64,000 nt of DNA from NCBI RefSeq assembly GCF_003606265.1, contig NZ_CP023671.1:806001-870000 (forward strand), read 5' to 3'. Under the pieces are notes generated by a model that did not search any database, was not told where the DNA came from, and saw only the letters and a program-made list of their open reading frames with translations. Shown here in pieces: positions 27,322 to 36,595 of this stretch. The position numbers were made by a program, and so were the translations under genes. Position 1 is the first letter of the stretch; the number at the start of each line of letters is the position of its first letter. The stretch is from Clostridium septicum. GTDB taxonomy: Bacteria; Bacillota; Clostridia; Clostridiales; Clostridiaceae.

Positions 27322-28415
27322 TTTAGATTTCCTTTCATAATTGTCACTGGCTGAACTTTTTTTGCTTTAATTAAAGGAATTATGGCAACAATCACTCCAA
27401 TAATCATGAAAAATACTGTAGCAAAAATAATATTTTCATAATATAATTTAAAAGTAAACATTGGAAACATTACAATTAAAATTGGTTTTAAACATAAATG
27501 AGCCAGTATTCCAACTATTACAGAAATAATTACACCTATTTCATATTGTACTATTATATGAAGAGATATTTTAAAATCATTACCTCCATAAGCCTTTCTA
27601 ATACCTATTTCTTTAATATTTTTATTCATCCAATAATAAACTACAATTATAAGATTTATTAATCCAAATCCAAAAACCATTATGAAAACACCTGTAAATT
27701 CAGGATGAATTCCAAAAATATCAATCAGATTTACTTTACTATAGTTTTCATTACTAATATTAACATTCATACCATGCTCTATAGCTAAATCTTTATAGTT
27801 ATTTAAAATACTTTTCAAGTCATTTTCATCACTTACATTTAATCTCCATCTAGCTCTTAAATCTGAAAAATCGTCACTAGATTTTAAATTAATTATAAAT
27901 GTATAATCATATCCCGTTTCTCTTTCTATACTTCCTAAGATACCAATTACCTCAAATTTTTCTTTACCTATAGTAAAATAATTCTTATCATTTTCTTTAA
28001 CAATATATGATCTTAACTTATTTCCAACTAGAACTTTTCTATCATTTGAGTTCATTTCTTTAAGAGTAAAATCTCTACCTTCTAGGATTGGAATATTATT
28101 ATTTATATTATAATTACAATATATCCCTTTACCAAATAATGTATTATTGCTAATATATTTAGGTATAGGATCATACTCCATATATATTTTCGATTTTTGA
28201 TAATCATTTAAAATATTTATTACATCATTAAATGAAACTTTATTTGAATCATCAAATTGTAAATAACTTGTATCTATATTTTGTGCATTATTAATTTCTA
28301 CATTCATTTTATAATCTGAAATTAATATGCTAGAAACTATAGAAAATGTAAATACGATTAATGAAAATATTATTATTATAAATATCATTTTCATATATTT
28401 TTTTAAATTTATCAT
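27318..28415 (-). CDS. FtsX-like ABC permease
   Basis: 365 aa. TM1 about residues 12-33, extracellular domain about 34-235, then TM segments near 240-260, 288-308 and 328-350. The segment NKNIKEIGIRKAYGGND is the conserved coupling helix of MacB/FtsX permeases. The ATG follows AGGTGG. It pairs with the following permease and ATPase. A hairpin at 28431-28461 separates it from the upstream peptide gene, which would give more peptide than transporter mRNA. Confidence 0.85.
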   Translation of the reverse strand: MINLKKYMKMIFIIIIFSLIVFTFSIVSSILISDYKMNVEINNAQNIDTSYLQFDDSNKVSFNDVINILNDYQKSKIYMEYDPIPKYISNNTLFGKGIYCNYNINNNIPILEGRDFTLKEMNSNDRKVLVGNKLRSYIVKENDKNYFTIGKEKFEVIGILGSIERETGYDYTFIINLKSSDDFSDLRARWRLNVSDENDLKSILNNYKDLAIEHGMNVNISNENYSKVNLIDIFGIHPEFTGVFIMVFGFGLINLIIVVYYWMNKNIKEIGIRKAYGGNDFKISLHIIVQYEIGVIISVIVGILAHLCLKPILIVMFPMFTFKLYYENIIFATVFFMIIGVIVAIIPLIKAKKVQPVTIMKGNLK

Positions 28416-28430
28416 TTAACCACCTATTTA

Positions 28431-28461
28431 AAAAGTGTACGAATTGAATTCATACACTTTT
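28431..28461 (-). terminator. partial terminator between the peptide and permease genes
   Basis: Perfect 9-bp arms AAAAGTGTA/TACACTTTT around an inner GAATTGAATTC palindrome. A short T-run follows on the minus strand. Its place inside an apparent operon suggests attenuation. Confidence 0.6.
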
Positions 28462-28472
28462 TTATAAATTAT

Positions 28473-28850
28473 TTAATATAAATGAGCGAAAGTTCTTGAT
28501 GTTTCATTAGCTGTACCAACACTTCCATATGCATTTTTACCACCATTTCTAGTTACAGTTCCTGAATAAGCATAATCAGCACCAGTATTTTCTGCTCCTG
28601 CTCCAATTACATATCCCTGAGAATTAACAACTTCAACATAAGCATAGACATCTTCGTATCCTGATTTTCTTGACGTATTTGTTGCAACCCAACATGCAAA
28701 AATATTTTTTGATCCTTGAACATATCCTGAGTAACGAGTTCCAGCTCCACTTTGTCCCTCCACAGGAACTCCTACTGATGCATTTGCAACTACACCTATT
28801 GAAAGAAATAGTCCTAACATTACTGCAATTGATTTTACTTTTTTATTCAT
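28473..28850 (-). CDS. secreted peptide, bacteriocin-like candidate
   Basis: 125 aa with a Sec signal peptide: MNKKVK, hydrophobic core residues 7-22, probable cleavage after ANA (about residue 24). The mature about 100 residues are rich in Gly, Ser, Tyr, Ala and Asn with one Cys, and are predicted to be beta-rich (repeats of YVxGS, YAYVEV, YAYSGTV). It lies directly upstream of two FtsX-like permeases and an ATPase, the layout of lactococcin-972-type bacteriocin loci. The mature part lacks the Trp residues of lactococcin 972, so I claim only a similar organisation. Alternatives: a surface stress signal or a small adhesin whose release the ABC system drives. Confidence 0.7.
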   Translation of the reverse strand: MNKKVKSIAVMLGLFLSIGVVANASVGVPVEGQSGAGTRYSGYVQGSKNIFACWVATNTSRKSGYEDVYAYVEVVNSQGYVIGAGAENTGADYAYSGTVTRNGGKNAYGSVGTANETSRTFAHLY

Positions 28851-29015
28851 CTTTTAATTTCCCATAGTTTTGTTTTTATTATTTTTTCAACATTATATTA
28901 CCATAGATATATTAAATTTTTTGTCTTTTTTTGTAATATAAGAAAAATTTTTTTTATCATTTTTAAAATTAATAATAATTAACGCCGTAAATTAACCGTT
29001 TTATAATATTTAATC

Positions 29016-29909
29016 TTATCTATTTACAGATTGAGTCATTTTAAAGTAGGTATGCCTTTTACCTCTTACTGCTATTGATAAAGCCATTATATTTTCAGGA
29101 ATTGGCATTCTTCCGTATCCACCATCTCCAATATGATGTATATCTGCTCCAACTCTTTTATTACTTAACCCTATTAATTTAATTGTTTCTTCATCTGAAC
29201 TTTCTTGACTAGTTCCAATTGCACACATAACTAAAGCATTTTTTTCTTTTATTTTATTAATAATATCCGTTAACAAAGTTTCATTAACTCCTGGAACTGT
29301 ACTAGCTGCTGGTATTAAAATACCATCTGCTCCATTTTCTATGAAAGAAAGTATTATTTTTTCATCTAGTAATTTCTCTGAAACACCTGCACCATGCATT
29401 TTTCCTGCAAATATTAATCCTGAATAATGCTTCTTTGCAATTTCAATTGAATTATTAATTGATTCATTGGATACACCTGTAGCAGGATTTCCTGTTAAAC
29501 ATATGAAATCAACTCCTAAATTTTCAGCCTCGCAAAAAGTATTTACTGTTGCAAGTCTTCCACTAGATAAATTTATTTTTTCTTCTAATAAACTAGCATC
29601 ATAATCTACAGGTTCTAAATTTATACCTACTGGTCTTCCTACAAGCTCCTTAATCTTTTTTATTGGATTATCTTCATATTTCATTCCATTAATCTTTTTT
29701 TCAAATACATCAAATTCATTTAATAAAACCATATCTGCTCCAAAAGCACACATTACTTCTGCATTTGTAACCCCTTCTAAAAGAGGTGCTGAAGTTACAA
29801 CAGTTTCTCCAAGTATTATTCTTCCTTCACTTGCTAAAATAGCTTGCTTTAGATCCTTAGATGACATATTTTTAATATCACTTGCATAACAACTTAATAA
29901 TCTTTTCAT
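29016..29909 (-). CDS. TIM-barrel-like protein of the DUF7916 type, function unknown
   Basis: 297 aa, cytosolic. The N-terminus (LLSCYASDIKNMS) and the blocks GETVVTSAPLLEGVTN, ICLTGNPATGV and HIGDGGYGR belong to a family often mis-annotated as haloacid dehalogenase-like or PEP-mutase-like. The alternating strand-helix pattern suggests a TIM barrel. It is usually found beside sugar PTS genes and LacI regulators; here it is divergent from a LacI regulator with an operator between. A sugar-phosphate catabolic role is inferred. The start follows GAGGAGAT. Confidence 0.65.
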   Translation of the reverse strand: MKRLLSCYASDIKNMSSKDLKQAILASEGRIILGETVVTSAPLLEGVTNAEVMCAFGADMVLLNEFDVFEKKINGMKYEDNPIKKIKELVGRPVGINLEPVDYDASLLEEKINLSSGRLATVNTFCEAENLGVDFICLTGNPATGVSNESINNSIEIAKKHYSGLIFAGKMHGAGVSEKLLDEKIILSFIENGADGILIPAASTVPGVNETLLTDIINKIKEKNALVMCAIGTSQESSDEETIKLIGLSNKRVGADIHHIGDGGYGRMPIPENIMALSIAVRGKRHTYFKMTQSVNR

Positions 29910-29968
29910 TTTAACTATCTCCTCTCAATTCTATAAAATATTAATTATTATATATTAACTATAATTTG

Positions 29969-29982
29969 TTCAACCGATTGCA
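29969..29982. promoter_or_regulatory. LacI-type operator between divergent genes
   Basis: TTCAACCGATTGCA differs from the O2 site of the alpha-glucoside locus (TGCAACCGATTGCA on this strand) at one position. It lies about 60 bp from each divergent start codon. It is the probable target of the adjacent LacI protein, although cross-talk with the first LacI protein or CcpA is possible. Confidence 0.55.
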
Positions 29983-30038
29983 CGTCAATAGTTTTAATTT
30001 ATTTTTTATGATATTATTTTTATAAGGAGGAGTTTAGT

Positions 30039-30989
30039 ATGACTAATATATATGATATAGCAAAGAAATCTGGCTTTTCACCATCTACTGTTTCAAGAGC
30101 TTTAAATAATAATTCTAGAATATCAAAAGAAACAAGAACAATAATTTGCAATATAGCTAATGAAATGAATTATGTACCTAATAATAAAGCTATTAGTCTA
30201 AGTACTGGTAAAAGTTATACTCTTGGAGTTATTATTCCTTATATAACATATAACTCCTATTATGATTCTATAATTAACTCTATTATTTATGAAAGCTTTA
30301 AAATGAATTATAGAGTAACTTTTTTGCCAACTAATTATCAAAAAGATATTGAAATAGATTATTTGAAATTACTTTCCACTAAAGAATTTGATGGAATAAT
30401 TATAAGTTCTGCTGCAAATTCCTATGATACTATTGAAAAGTATTTAAAATATGGTCATATTGTAAGTTGTGAATATACCGACAATTCCTCTATTCCATCA
30501 GTAATTATAGAAAAAACTAAAACTTATAAATATATATTACAAATATTAAAAGATAACAATATAGAAAATATAGGTGTTACTTTTAGTAGAAACATTAATA
30601 GTAGTTTAAATTCACAAAATACATACTCTACATTTTGTGAAAATTTAATTAACTTTAATGAACAAAACACCTTTCCAAACTGTAGAACTTTTGATGATGG
30701 GATAAAAGCAGCTACTTACTTTCATAAGTTTATACCTAAATTACAATGTATCTTTGCCAATAGTGATGAAATTGCATCAGGAATTTACTGGTACTTTAAT
30801 ACCCATGAAAAAAAAGTACCTATTATTATTGGTCAGGATAATTCCTCAATAAGTAAAGTTCTTAATTTTTCTACAATAGACTTTAACTTAAACCTTCTAG
30901 GAAGTGAAGCTGTTAAACTTTGCATTTCAGGAGTTAAAGAGAAAAAAATAATAACTGCTACTTTTATTAACAGAACTATATTTAAATAA
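30039..30989 (+). CDS. LacI family transcriptional regulator
   Basis: 316 aa. The HTH is at residues 1-22 (YDIAKKSGFSPSTVSRALNN) followed by hinge and a periplasmic-binding-like domain. It is shorter than usual (330-345 aa): the second subdomain ends soon after the conserved TIDFNLNLLGSEAVKL block. It is divergent from the DUF7916-like gene, which it most likely controls through the operator at 29969. The start follows AAGGAGGAG. Confidence 0.88.
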   Translation: MTNIYDIAKKSGFSPSTVSRALNNNSRISKETRTIICNIANEMNYVPNNKAISLSTGKSYTLGVIIPYITYNSYYDSIINSIIYESFKMNYRVTFLPTNYQKDIEIDYLKLLSTKEFDGIIISSAANSYDTIEKYLKYGHIVSCEYTDNSSIPSVIIEKTKTYKYILQILKDNNIENIGVTFSRNINSSLNSQNTYSTFCENLINFNEQNTFPNCRTFDDGIKAATYFHKFIPKLQCIFANSDEIASGIYWYFNTHEKKVPIIIGQDNSSISKVLNFSTIDFNLNLLGSEAVKLCISGVKEKKIITATFINRTIFK

Positions 30990-30995
30990 AAATTA

Positions 30996-31033
30996 GAGGT
31001 GTTACAAAATGAAAAATCATTTTGTAACACCTC
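30996..31033. terminator. bidirectional terminator between lacI-like gene and potE
   Basis: Perfect 17-bp arms GAGGTGTTACAAAATGA/TCATTTTGTAACACCTC with a 4-nt loop. Confidence 0.85.
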
Positions 31034-31049
31034 ATTTATATAAGAAGAT

Positions 31050-32408
31050 TTACTCATGAATCGTATTTAAAGATTGTACTTCCACTTTTTCTGCTTCTGA
31101 ATCTTTTTTTAGATCAAATCTATATGAAACAAATCCATATAATACCCAACCTGCAAATGTTACTATTGAGCCATAGAACATTGATTCAACTCCTGAAGAA
31201 TATAAAGCATATAAGCTATATATTGAAGCAATTATAGATATAAATGTCGTAATCTTAACTTTCTTCTCAGGTACATTTTCTGATTTTAATATTACATTAA
31301 CTGCACCCATTGATAATAAGTAAGGAATAACATTTGTAACTACTGCTAAGTTAACAAGTACATCAAATTGCTTTGATAAACTTGGACTAACTGTCATTAA
31401 TGCAAGTAAAGATTGAATTATAGTAATTATAACCATACCAATTATTGGTGTTTCATTCTTTGTAACTTTTCCAAATATTTTTGGGAAATATCCTTCAATA
31501 GCTGATGTTCTAAATACACCTGCTATAGTAAATTGCCATCCTAATAATGAACCAAAGCATGAAATTATCATCATACCCATTACAATTTTTCCAACCATAG
31601 GGCTAAACATTGTTGCAAAAGCTAGTCCAAATGGAGCATTAGAGCTTAATAAATCTGCATTCGGTACAATACCCGCAATAACATTTGTAGATACGATATA
31701 TATAATTGCTGCACCTATTGTTCCACCTAAACAAGCTATTGGAACATTTTTCTTAGGATTATCCACTGCATCCATATTAGCTGAAGCTGATTCTAATCCT
31801 AAAAAGGCCCATAATGTTATTGAAATTGATTTACCTATACCATCAAAGAAAGAGAAATTGTTAGGATTCCATGAAGACACATAATCTGCTCCACTAAACC
31901 AGAACCAACCAACTGTTGACATTACTAATACTGGAATTATTACTCCCCAAACTGTAAATGAACCAAGTTTACCAGTTATACTTGCTCCTCCAAAATTTAA
32001 CACAGTAGCTAGCCATAATGTAAATATTGTACATAACCCTACTGCCACTGGAGAAAGTTCAACATCAAATAATACAGTTGCATATCCAACTGCTGAAATT
32101 GCTATTGCTATATTAGCTATTATTAAAGATATTCCATATGAATAGTTTGCCATAAAGTTTCCTGATTTTCCATGTGAATATTCAGCATATCCACCCATTC
32201 CGCCTGGTTTACGGCTAAACATTCCACATTGAGCAAAAACATAGGCTAACGCCATAGATCCTACCCCTGTTACTACCCATGATAATATAGACATAGTACC
32301 TACTTCTGCCAACTTAGTTGGAAGCATTATTATACCTGATCCCATCATGTTTATTGCAGTTATCATTGTTAACTGCATTACACTCATTTTATTTTTTTGT
32401 TTTTTCAT
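31050..32408 (-). CDS. potE: APC family ornithine/putrescine antiporter (PotE-like)
   Basis: 452 aa, about 12 membrane segments. The N-terminal block MMGSGIIMLPTKLAEVG is the first-helix substrate-binding motif of the PotE/CadB branch. Immediately downstream of a SpeF-type ornithine decarboxylase in the same order as E. coli speF-potE. The pair exchanges outside ornithine for inside putrescine, which consumes a cytosolic proton and supports acid resistance and energy conservation. A cadaverine/lysine antiporter is the main alternative. A hairpin lies between the two genes. Confidence 0.85.
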   Translation of the reverse strand: MKKQKNKMSVMQLTMITAINMMGSGIIMLPTKLAEVGTMSILSWVVTGVGSMALAYVFAQCGMFSRKPGGMGGYAEYSHGKSGNFMANYSYGISLIIANIAIAISAVGYATVLFDVELSPVAVGLCTIFTLWLATVLNFGGASITGKLGSFTVWGVIIPVLVMSTVGWFWFSGADYVSSWNPNNFSFFDGIGKSISITLWAFLGLESASANMDAVDNPKKNVPIACLGGTIGAAIIYIVSTNVIAGIVPNADLLSSNAPFGLAFATMFSPMVGKIVMGMMIISCFGSLLGWQFTIAGVFRTSAIEGYFPKIFGKVTKNETPIIGMVIITIIQSLLALMTVSPSLSKQFDVLVNLAVVTNVIPYLLSMGAVNVILKSENVPEKKVKITTFISIIASIYSLYALYSSGVESMFYGSIVTFAGWVLYGFVSYRFDLKKDSEAEKVEVQSLNTIHE

Positions 32409-32463
32409 AATTATTACCCAATCCTTTTTACTATTTTGATACTTAACTTCTGATTTGAGTATA

Positions 32464-32494
32464 AAGTAGCTTATAGCTTACCTATAAGCTACTT
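32464..32494 (-). terminator. hairpin between speF and potE
   Basis: Perfect 13-bp arms AAGTAGCTTATAG/CTATAAGCTACTT with a short loop and a weak T-run on the minus strand. It likely lowers potE expression relative to the decarboxylase. Confidence 0.55.
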
Positions 32495-32501
32495 TTAATA
32501 A

Positions 32502-34703
32502 TTAAATATGCTTGTTATCTAATACATATCCAAATGCTTTAACTGTACCATCATTTTGTTCTTCAAGATAAACACCTTGAATTTCTGGAGCAAATCCTGG
32601 GAATTGATTTATTCCATCTTGTAAAATTGTAAAGTATATTTTAGCTGTTTCACTCCAAACTTCACCTGGAACTACACAGAATACTCCTGGTGGATATGGA
32701 AGAGCTCCTTCTAATGCTATTTCCCCTACTATATTTTCTAGTGGAACTAACTTAGCATTATTTCTTATTAATGCCCATTTAGCATCTTGAGCTGTCATTA
32801 CTCTAGCTTCTGTTGCATCCTTGTCATATACCATTCCTCTTTCTGGTAGGTATTCTGATCTAAATAATCTCTTTTGATAATTCTTAGCATCACTATTCTT
32901 ATAGAAGTCATGCATTTCTTGACATAATTGTCTGATTGTATATCCTCTATAACGTTCTATATTCTTATTATATAAGCTTGGTAAAACTTCACTTAATGGT
33001 GCATCTTCATTAACTAACTTCTCAAATTTTGCAAATTGAGCAACTAAGTTTTGCATTTTAGTTGAAGTTTCTGCTGGAGTTAATAAGAATAATATTGAAT
33101 TTAAATCATTCTTTTCTGGAATTATTCCTACTTCTCTTAAATAGTTTGCAAGTATAGTTGCAGGTATTCCGAAGTCTTCATATTCTCCTGTTTCTGCATT
33201 TATACCTGGTGTTGTTAACATAAATTTATTTGGATCAACAAAGTATTGGTTTTCTCCGTATCCTTCAAATGAATGCCATTTTTCTCCTGGTACAAATCTG
33301 AAGAAATCAATGTTATTAGCTATTTCTTCTGTATCATATTCTTCCCATTTCTTTCCGTTTACTACTGGTGGTATAAATGGTTTTATCATTGAACAGCTTT
33401 TAAGAACTGATTTTCTAGCTTCAACACCTAGTTTTATACAATCAGCCCATAGACGTCTTCCAGCTTCTCCTTCTTGCATTTTAGCATTTACATCTAAAGT
33501 TGAGTATAAAGGATAGAATGGACTTGTTGATGCATAAAGCATAAATGAGTTATTAAATCTCTTATGATCAACATAACGACGTTGTCCTTTTATATGACTA
33601 TCTTTCTTATGAATTTGTGATGCTTGTGAGAAACCAGCTTGTTGTTTGTGAACTGATTGAGTTACAAATATTCCTGGGTCATTTTCATTTAATTCAAGTA
33701 ATAATGGTGAGCAGTCTCTCATCATTGGAATAAATTGTTCATATCCTACCCAAGCAGAGTCAAATAAGATATAGTCACATAAATGTCCTATTTTGTCAAC
33801 TACTTGTCTTGCGTTGTAAATAGTTCCATCGTAAGTTCCAAGTTGGATTACTGCTAATCTAAATGGTCTCTTTTCATTTGCTTTTTCTGGATTAACTTTG
33901 CTTATTTCTTCTCTTATATACTTTTCATCGAAGCAATGAGCATCAATTCCTCCAATAAATCCAAATGGGTTACGTCCTGTTTCTAAATATACAGGAGTTG
34001 CACCATTTTGAACTAAAGCTGAGTTATATACTGATTTATGGTTGTTTCTATCAAATAATACTAAGTCTCCTGGTGAAACTAAAGATCCTACAACAACGTT
34101 GTTTGATGCACTAGTACCATTCATTACAAAGTAAGTTTTATCTGCATTATAAATTCTAGCTGCATTTTGTTCTGCATCAACTGCTGGTCCTTCATGAATT
34201 AATAAATCTCCTAATGCAACGTCTGCATTACAGATATCTGCTCTAAAAACATTTTCTCCAAAGAATTCATAAAGATATCTACCAGCTGGATGTTTACGGA
34301 AATATTGTCCTCCTTGATGTCCTGGACAATCAAATTGAACATTTCCTCTTTCTACATAGCTAGTTAAAGTTTTAAAGAAAGGAGGTAACATTTTTTCTTC
34401 ATATTGTGATGCTGCAGTTTCAACAACTCTAGTATAAAGTTTTGAATCAAAAGCATTTCCATCTATTACACGGTATGCTTTTTCTGCAAACTCACTTGAT
34501 AATTTGTCTGTATTCTTAAGTACTATAAATATTGGGATTCCAAATTTAGTATCATGTGCTGCATTTATTAATTCAATATCTGAATCAGTTACTACTACTG
34601 CTGCTACATCTGTAAAATCTGTTTCCTCTGCTAAAACTAATTCTCTTGTAGTATCAAAATATTCTTTTGATTCTAGCGTATAAGCAATTTTTAATTTATT
34701 CAT
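32502..34703 (-). CDS. speF: PLP-dependent ornithine decarboxylase (SpeF/SpeC type)
   Basis: Converts ornithine to putrescine and CO2. 733 aa from the start chosen (ATG at 34701-34703 with GGGGGG upstream); the longer frame adds 10 residues without a binding site. It belongs to the large prokaryotic Orn/Lys/Arg decarboxylase family: wing domain (1-110), PLP domain with the PLP Lys in SVHKQQAGFSQ, and C-terminal domain. SVHKQQAG-SQ-SQIHKKD is characteristic of ornithine decarboxylases; lysine decarboxylase CadA has a different sequence here. Length matches E. coli SpeF (732 aa). It is followed by potE and preceded by a PucR regulator, which may activate it. Confidence 0.9.
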   Translation of the reverse strand: MNKLKIAYTLESKEYFDTTRELVLAEETDFTDVAAVVVTDSDIELINAAHDTKFGIPIFIVLKNTDKLSSEFAEKAYRVIDGNAFDSKLYTRVVETAASQYEEKMLPPFFKTLTSYVERGNVQFDCPGHQGGQYFRKHPAGRYLYEFFGENVFRADICNADVALGDLLIHEGPAVDAEQNAARIYNADKTYFVMNGTSASNNVVVGSLVSPGDLVLFDRNNHKSVYNSALVQNGATPVYLETGRNPFGFIGGIDAHCFDEKYIREEISKVNPEKANEKRPFRLAVIQLGTYDGTIYNARQVVDKIGHLCDYILFDSAWVGYEQFIPMMRDCSPLLLELNENDPGIFVTQSVHKQQAGFSQASQIHKKDSHIKGQRRYVDHKRFNNSFMLYASTSPFYPLYSTLDVNAKMQEGEAGRRLWADCIKLGVEARKSVLKSCSMIKPFIPPVVNGKKWEEYDTEEIANNIDFFRFVPGEKWHSFEGYGENQYFVDPNKFMLTTPGINAETGEYEDFGIPATILANYLREVGIIPEKNDLNSILFLLTPAETSTKMQNLVAQFAKFEKLVNEDAPLSEVLPSLYNKNIERYRGYTIRQLCQEMHDFYKNSDAKNYQKRLFRSEYLPERGMVYDKDATEARVMTAQDAKWALIRNNAKLVPLENIVGEIALEGALPYPPGVFCVVPGEVWSETAKIYFTILQDGINQFPGFAPEIQGVYLEEQNDGTVKAFGYVLDNKHI

Positions 34704-34881
34704 ATTTTTCCCCCCGTAAATATTATTAGTCATACTTAGTATTTACTATTTATCTTTATTTAAATAATATTTTTTTAAATATTTAAGGTTTATTAACCTA
34801 TGACTCATATTTTTACTACAGTACATATAATACACCTTTATTAATAGCATTGTCTTTGTAATATTTTAAAATAAAAAACAC

Positions 34882-34908
34882 AATCCATTGTAAAAATTAC
34901 AATGGATT
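34882..34908 (-). terminator. terminator of the pucR-like gene
   Basis: Perfect 12-bp arms AATCCATTGTAA/TTACAATGGATT, overlapping the stop codon, followed on the minus strand by a run of Ts. Confidence 0.8.
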
Positions 34909-36042
34909 ATTAAGCAAAGTATATATTCTAACTCCTACAGCTAGTTCCTCATAAAAGTGTTCATTCTTACAATGAGCACTAATTATCTTGTTGATTTTAT
35001 CAATTCTATATCTTACAGTATTACCATGCTGAAATAATTCTTCAGCTGTTGTCTTTATATCTCCGTTATTTTCAATATATTTTATGGCAGTTCTAACTAG
35101 TTCAGTATCGTTACTTTTATCATATTGAATTAATGGCTCTATTACTTCATTATAATATTTTTGTACCCAAGGGTTATCTAAAATAGGTATAAAAATTCTA
35201 TTTAATCCTATTTTTCTAAAGAATGAAGTTTCTTTATTGTAAGTTTTTGAGTGCTTAAAAGCATATAAACTTTCTTGTATTGACTTGTCCAAATCAGCAA
35301 TTTTATAATGTAAATTACTAACTCCTATAACATACTCTTTTGGGGAAAATCCCAACCACTCTAACCTTCTTAAAATAATATTTTCAACCTCATCTGAATC
35401 TATATCATTAAAAGTATTAATAACTAAATAACCACCTTTATAATGAATTACTCTACTATACGCATCTTGCATCTCTTCATGTGAAAATTCTCTTAATCCT
35501 ATTAGTTTGTTATTTTTCTTCTTACAATATGCAACAATATTATTTTCCTTAAAATTAATATTTATATTATAGGCGAGTTTTTTTATAGTTTCTTCATTTA
35601 AATTATCATATAATATTTTATCTATTTGTAAAGCTAAATTTTCATATTGCTTTTTTATTGTTATAGCCTTATTTACTTCAACTATTACATCTTCTGTAAA
35701 TGTATCCCTAAATAGCATTAAAACAAAATCGTTTTTATCAGCAAGCTTTATTACCTCTTCTGGAATATAATCGAAATATATATTCTTAATTGCTAAACAA
35801 GTAATACCAACTTCAATCATTCTTTCTACACTTCCGTATAGCTCGTCTATATTATCTTTTATTGCTACTAATGTACTTAATGCAAAATCCCCAGCTCTAA
35901 AATTTTCCTTTATCAAACTTCCTGTTTCGTAATCCCAAACAGCTACATTTGTTATTTTTTTAGATAAACCATTTTTTCCTGCTATTACCTCAAATCCATC
36001 TAATATTTGAAGTTCTAGTGCTTCCTCAACTGTTATAGCCAT
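34897..36042 (-). CDS. PucR family transcriptional regulator
   Basis: 381 aa: PucR N-terminal domain (residues about 5-125, TVEEALELQILDGFEVIAGKNGLSKKI), a GGDEF-like middle region (about 160-290), and a C-terminal HTH_30 domain (YIENNGDIKTTAEEL-HGNTVRYRIDKI). Such proteins activate purine, amino acid or polyamine catabolism genes. It lies directly upstream of, and in line with, speF-potE with its own terminator between, so it is probably their regulator. It starts after GGGGGAGG. Confidence 0.88.
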   Translation of the reverse strand: MAITVEEALELQILDGFEVIAGKNGLSKKITNVAVWDYETGSLIKENFRAGDFALSTLVAIKDNIDELYGSVERMIEVGITCLAIKNIYFDYIPEEVIKLADKNDFVLMLFRDTFTEDVIVEVNKAITIKKQYENLALQIDKILYDNLNEETIKKLAYNININFKENNIVAYCKKKNNKLIGLREFSHEEMQDAYSRVIHYKGGYLVINTFNDIDSDEVENIILRRLEWLGFSPKEYVIGVSNLHYKIADLDKSIQESLYAFKHSKTYNKETSFFRKIGLNRIFIPILDNPWVQKYYNEVIEPLIQYDKSNDTELVRTAIKYIENNGDIKTTAEELFQHGNTVRYRIDKINKIISAHCKNEHFYEELAVGVRIYTLLNNPL

Positions 36043-36560
36043 AAAACCTCCCCCTAATCTACTGATTAAATTTATTTATAATTATTCATTTTTACCAACT
36101 TAATTATTATTAATAAATTCGTGATTTATAAATTATAAATAACAAAATTTCTAAAATCAAATAAAATAATTTATTTAAATTAGAAATTAAATTATTTATT
36201 TATTTTAACTTTTTAAAATAAATTTAATGTTTTCTAGTATTTCCTTACATTTTATTATGATACTATATTAATTTACTAAAATGCAATTTAATTTATGCTA
36301 TTTTATTAAATAATTCATGTAAATTAATGAATTAAATTGAACTTAATATACTTTTTTCATTTATATAATAACTTTTTCAAAAGATATTCGACTTTATTCT
36401 ACATATTTATTATATTTTAAAAACTATGATTTTTAACTGTTAGTAGAATTATATTCTATAAACCTCTACCTTCTTATTCTTTAGGTTCACATACTAATTT
36501 AAAATCATTATTATGATTAAGTTATCCACAATTTATATAATTTCCTAAAAAGCAAAAAAA
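36043..36560. other. 518-bp AT-rich intergenic region
   Basis: Very AT-rich sequence with stops in all frames. Apart from the pucR-like promoter region nearest 36043 I see no gene, RNA or repeat in it. Confidence 0.4.
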
Positions 36561-36583
36561 TCCCCAAGCTCTAGCCTTGGGGA
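36561..36583 (-). terminator. terminator of the DEAD-box helicase gene
   Basis: GC-rich arms TCCCCAAG/CTTGGGGA, followed by seven Ts on the minus strand. Confidence 0.85.
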
Positions 36584-36595
36584 AGATAAAAATAT

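Noticed and set aside
28473..28850. Lactococcin 972 itself
   Set aside because: The mature region lacks the Trp and His pattern of that family; only the gene arrangement is similar.
34704..34896. Riboswitch or leader peptide before speF
   Set aside because: No stable structure apart from the pucR-like terminator and no Arg- or Orn-rich leader ORF could be found.
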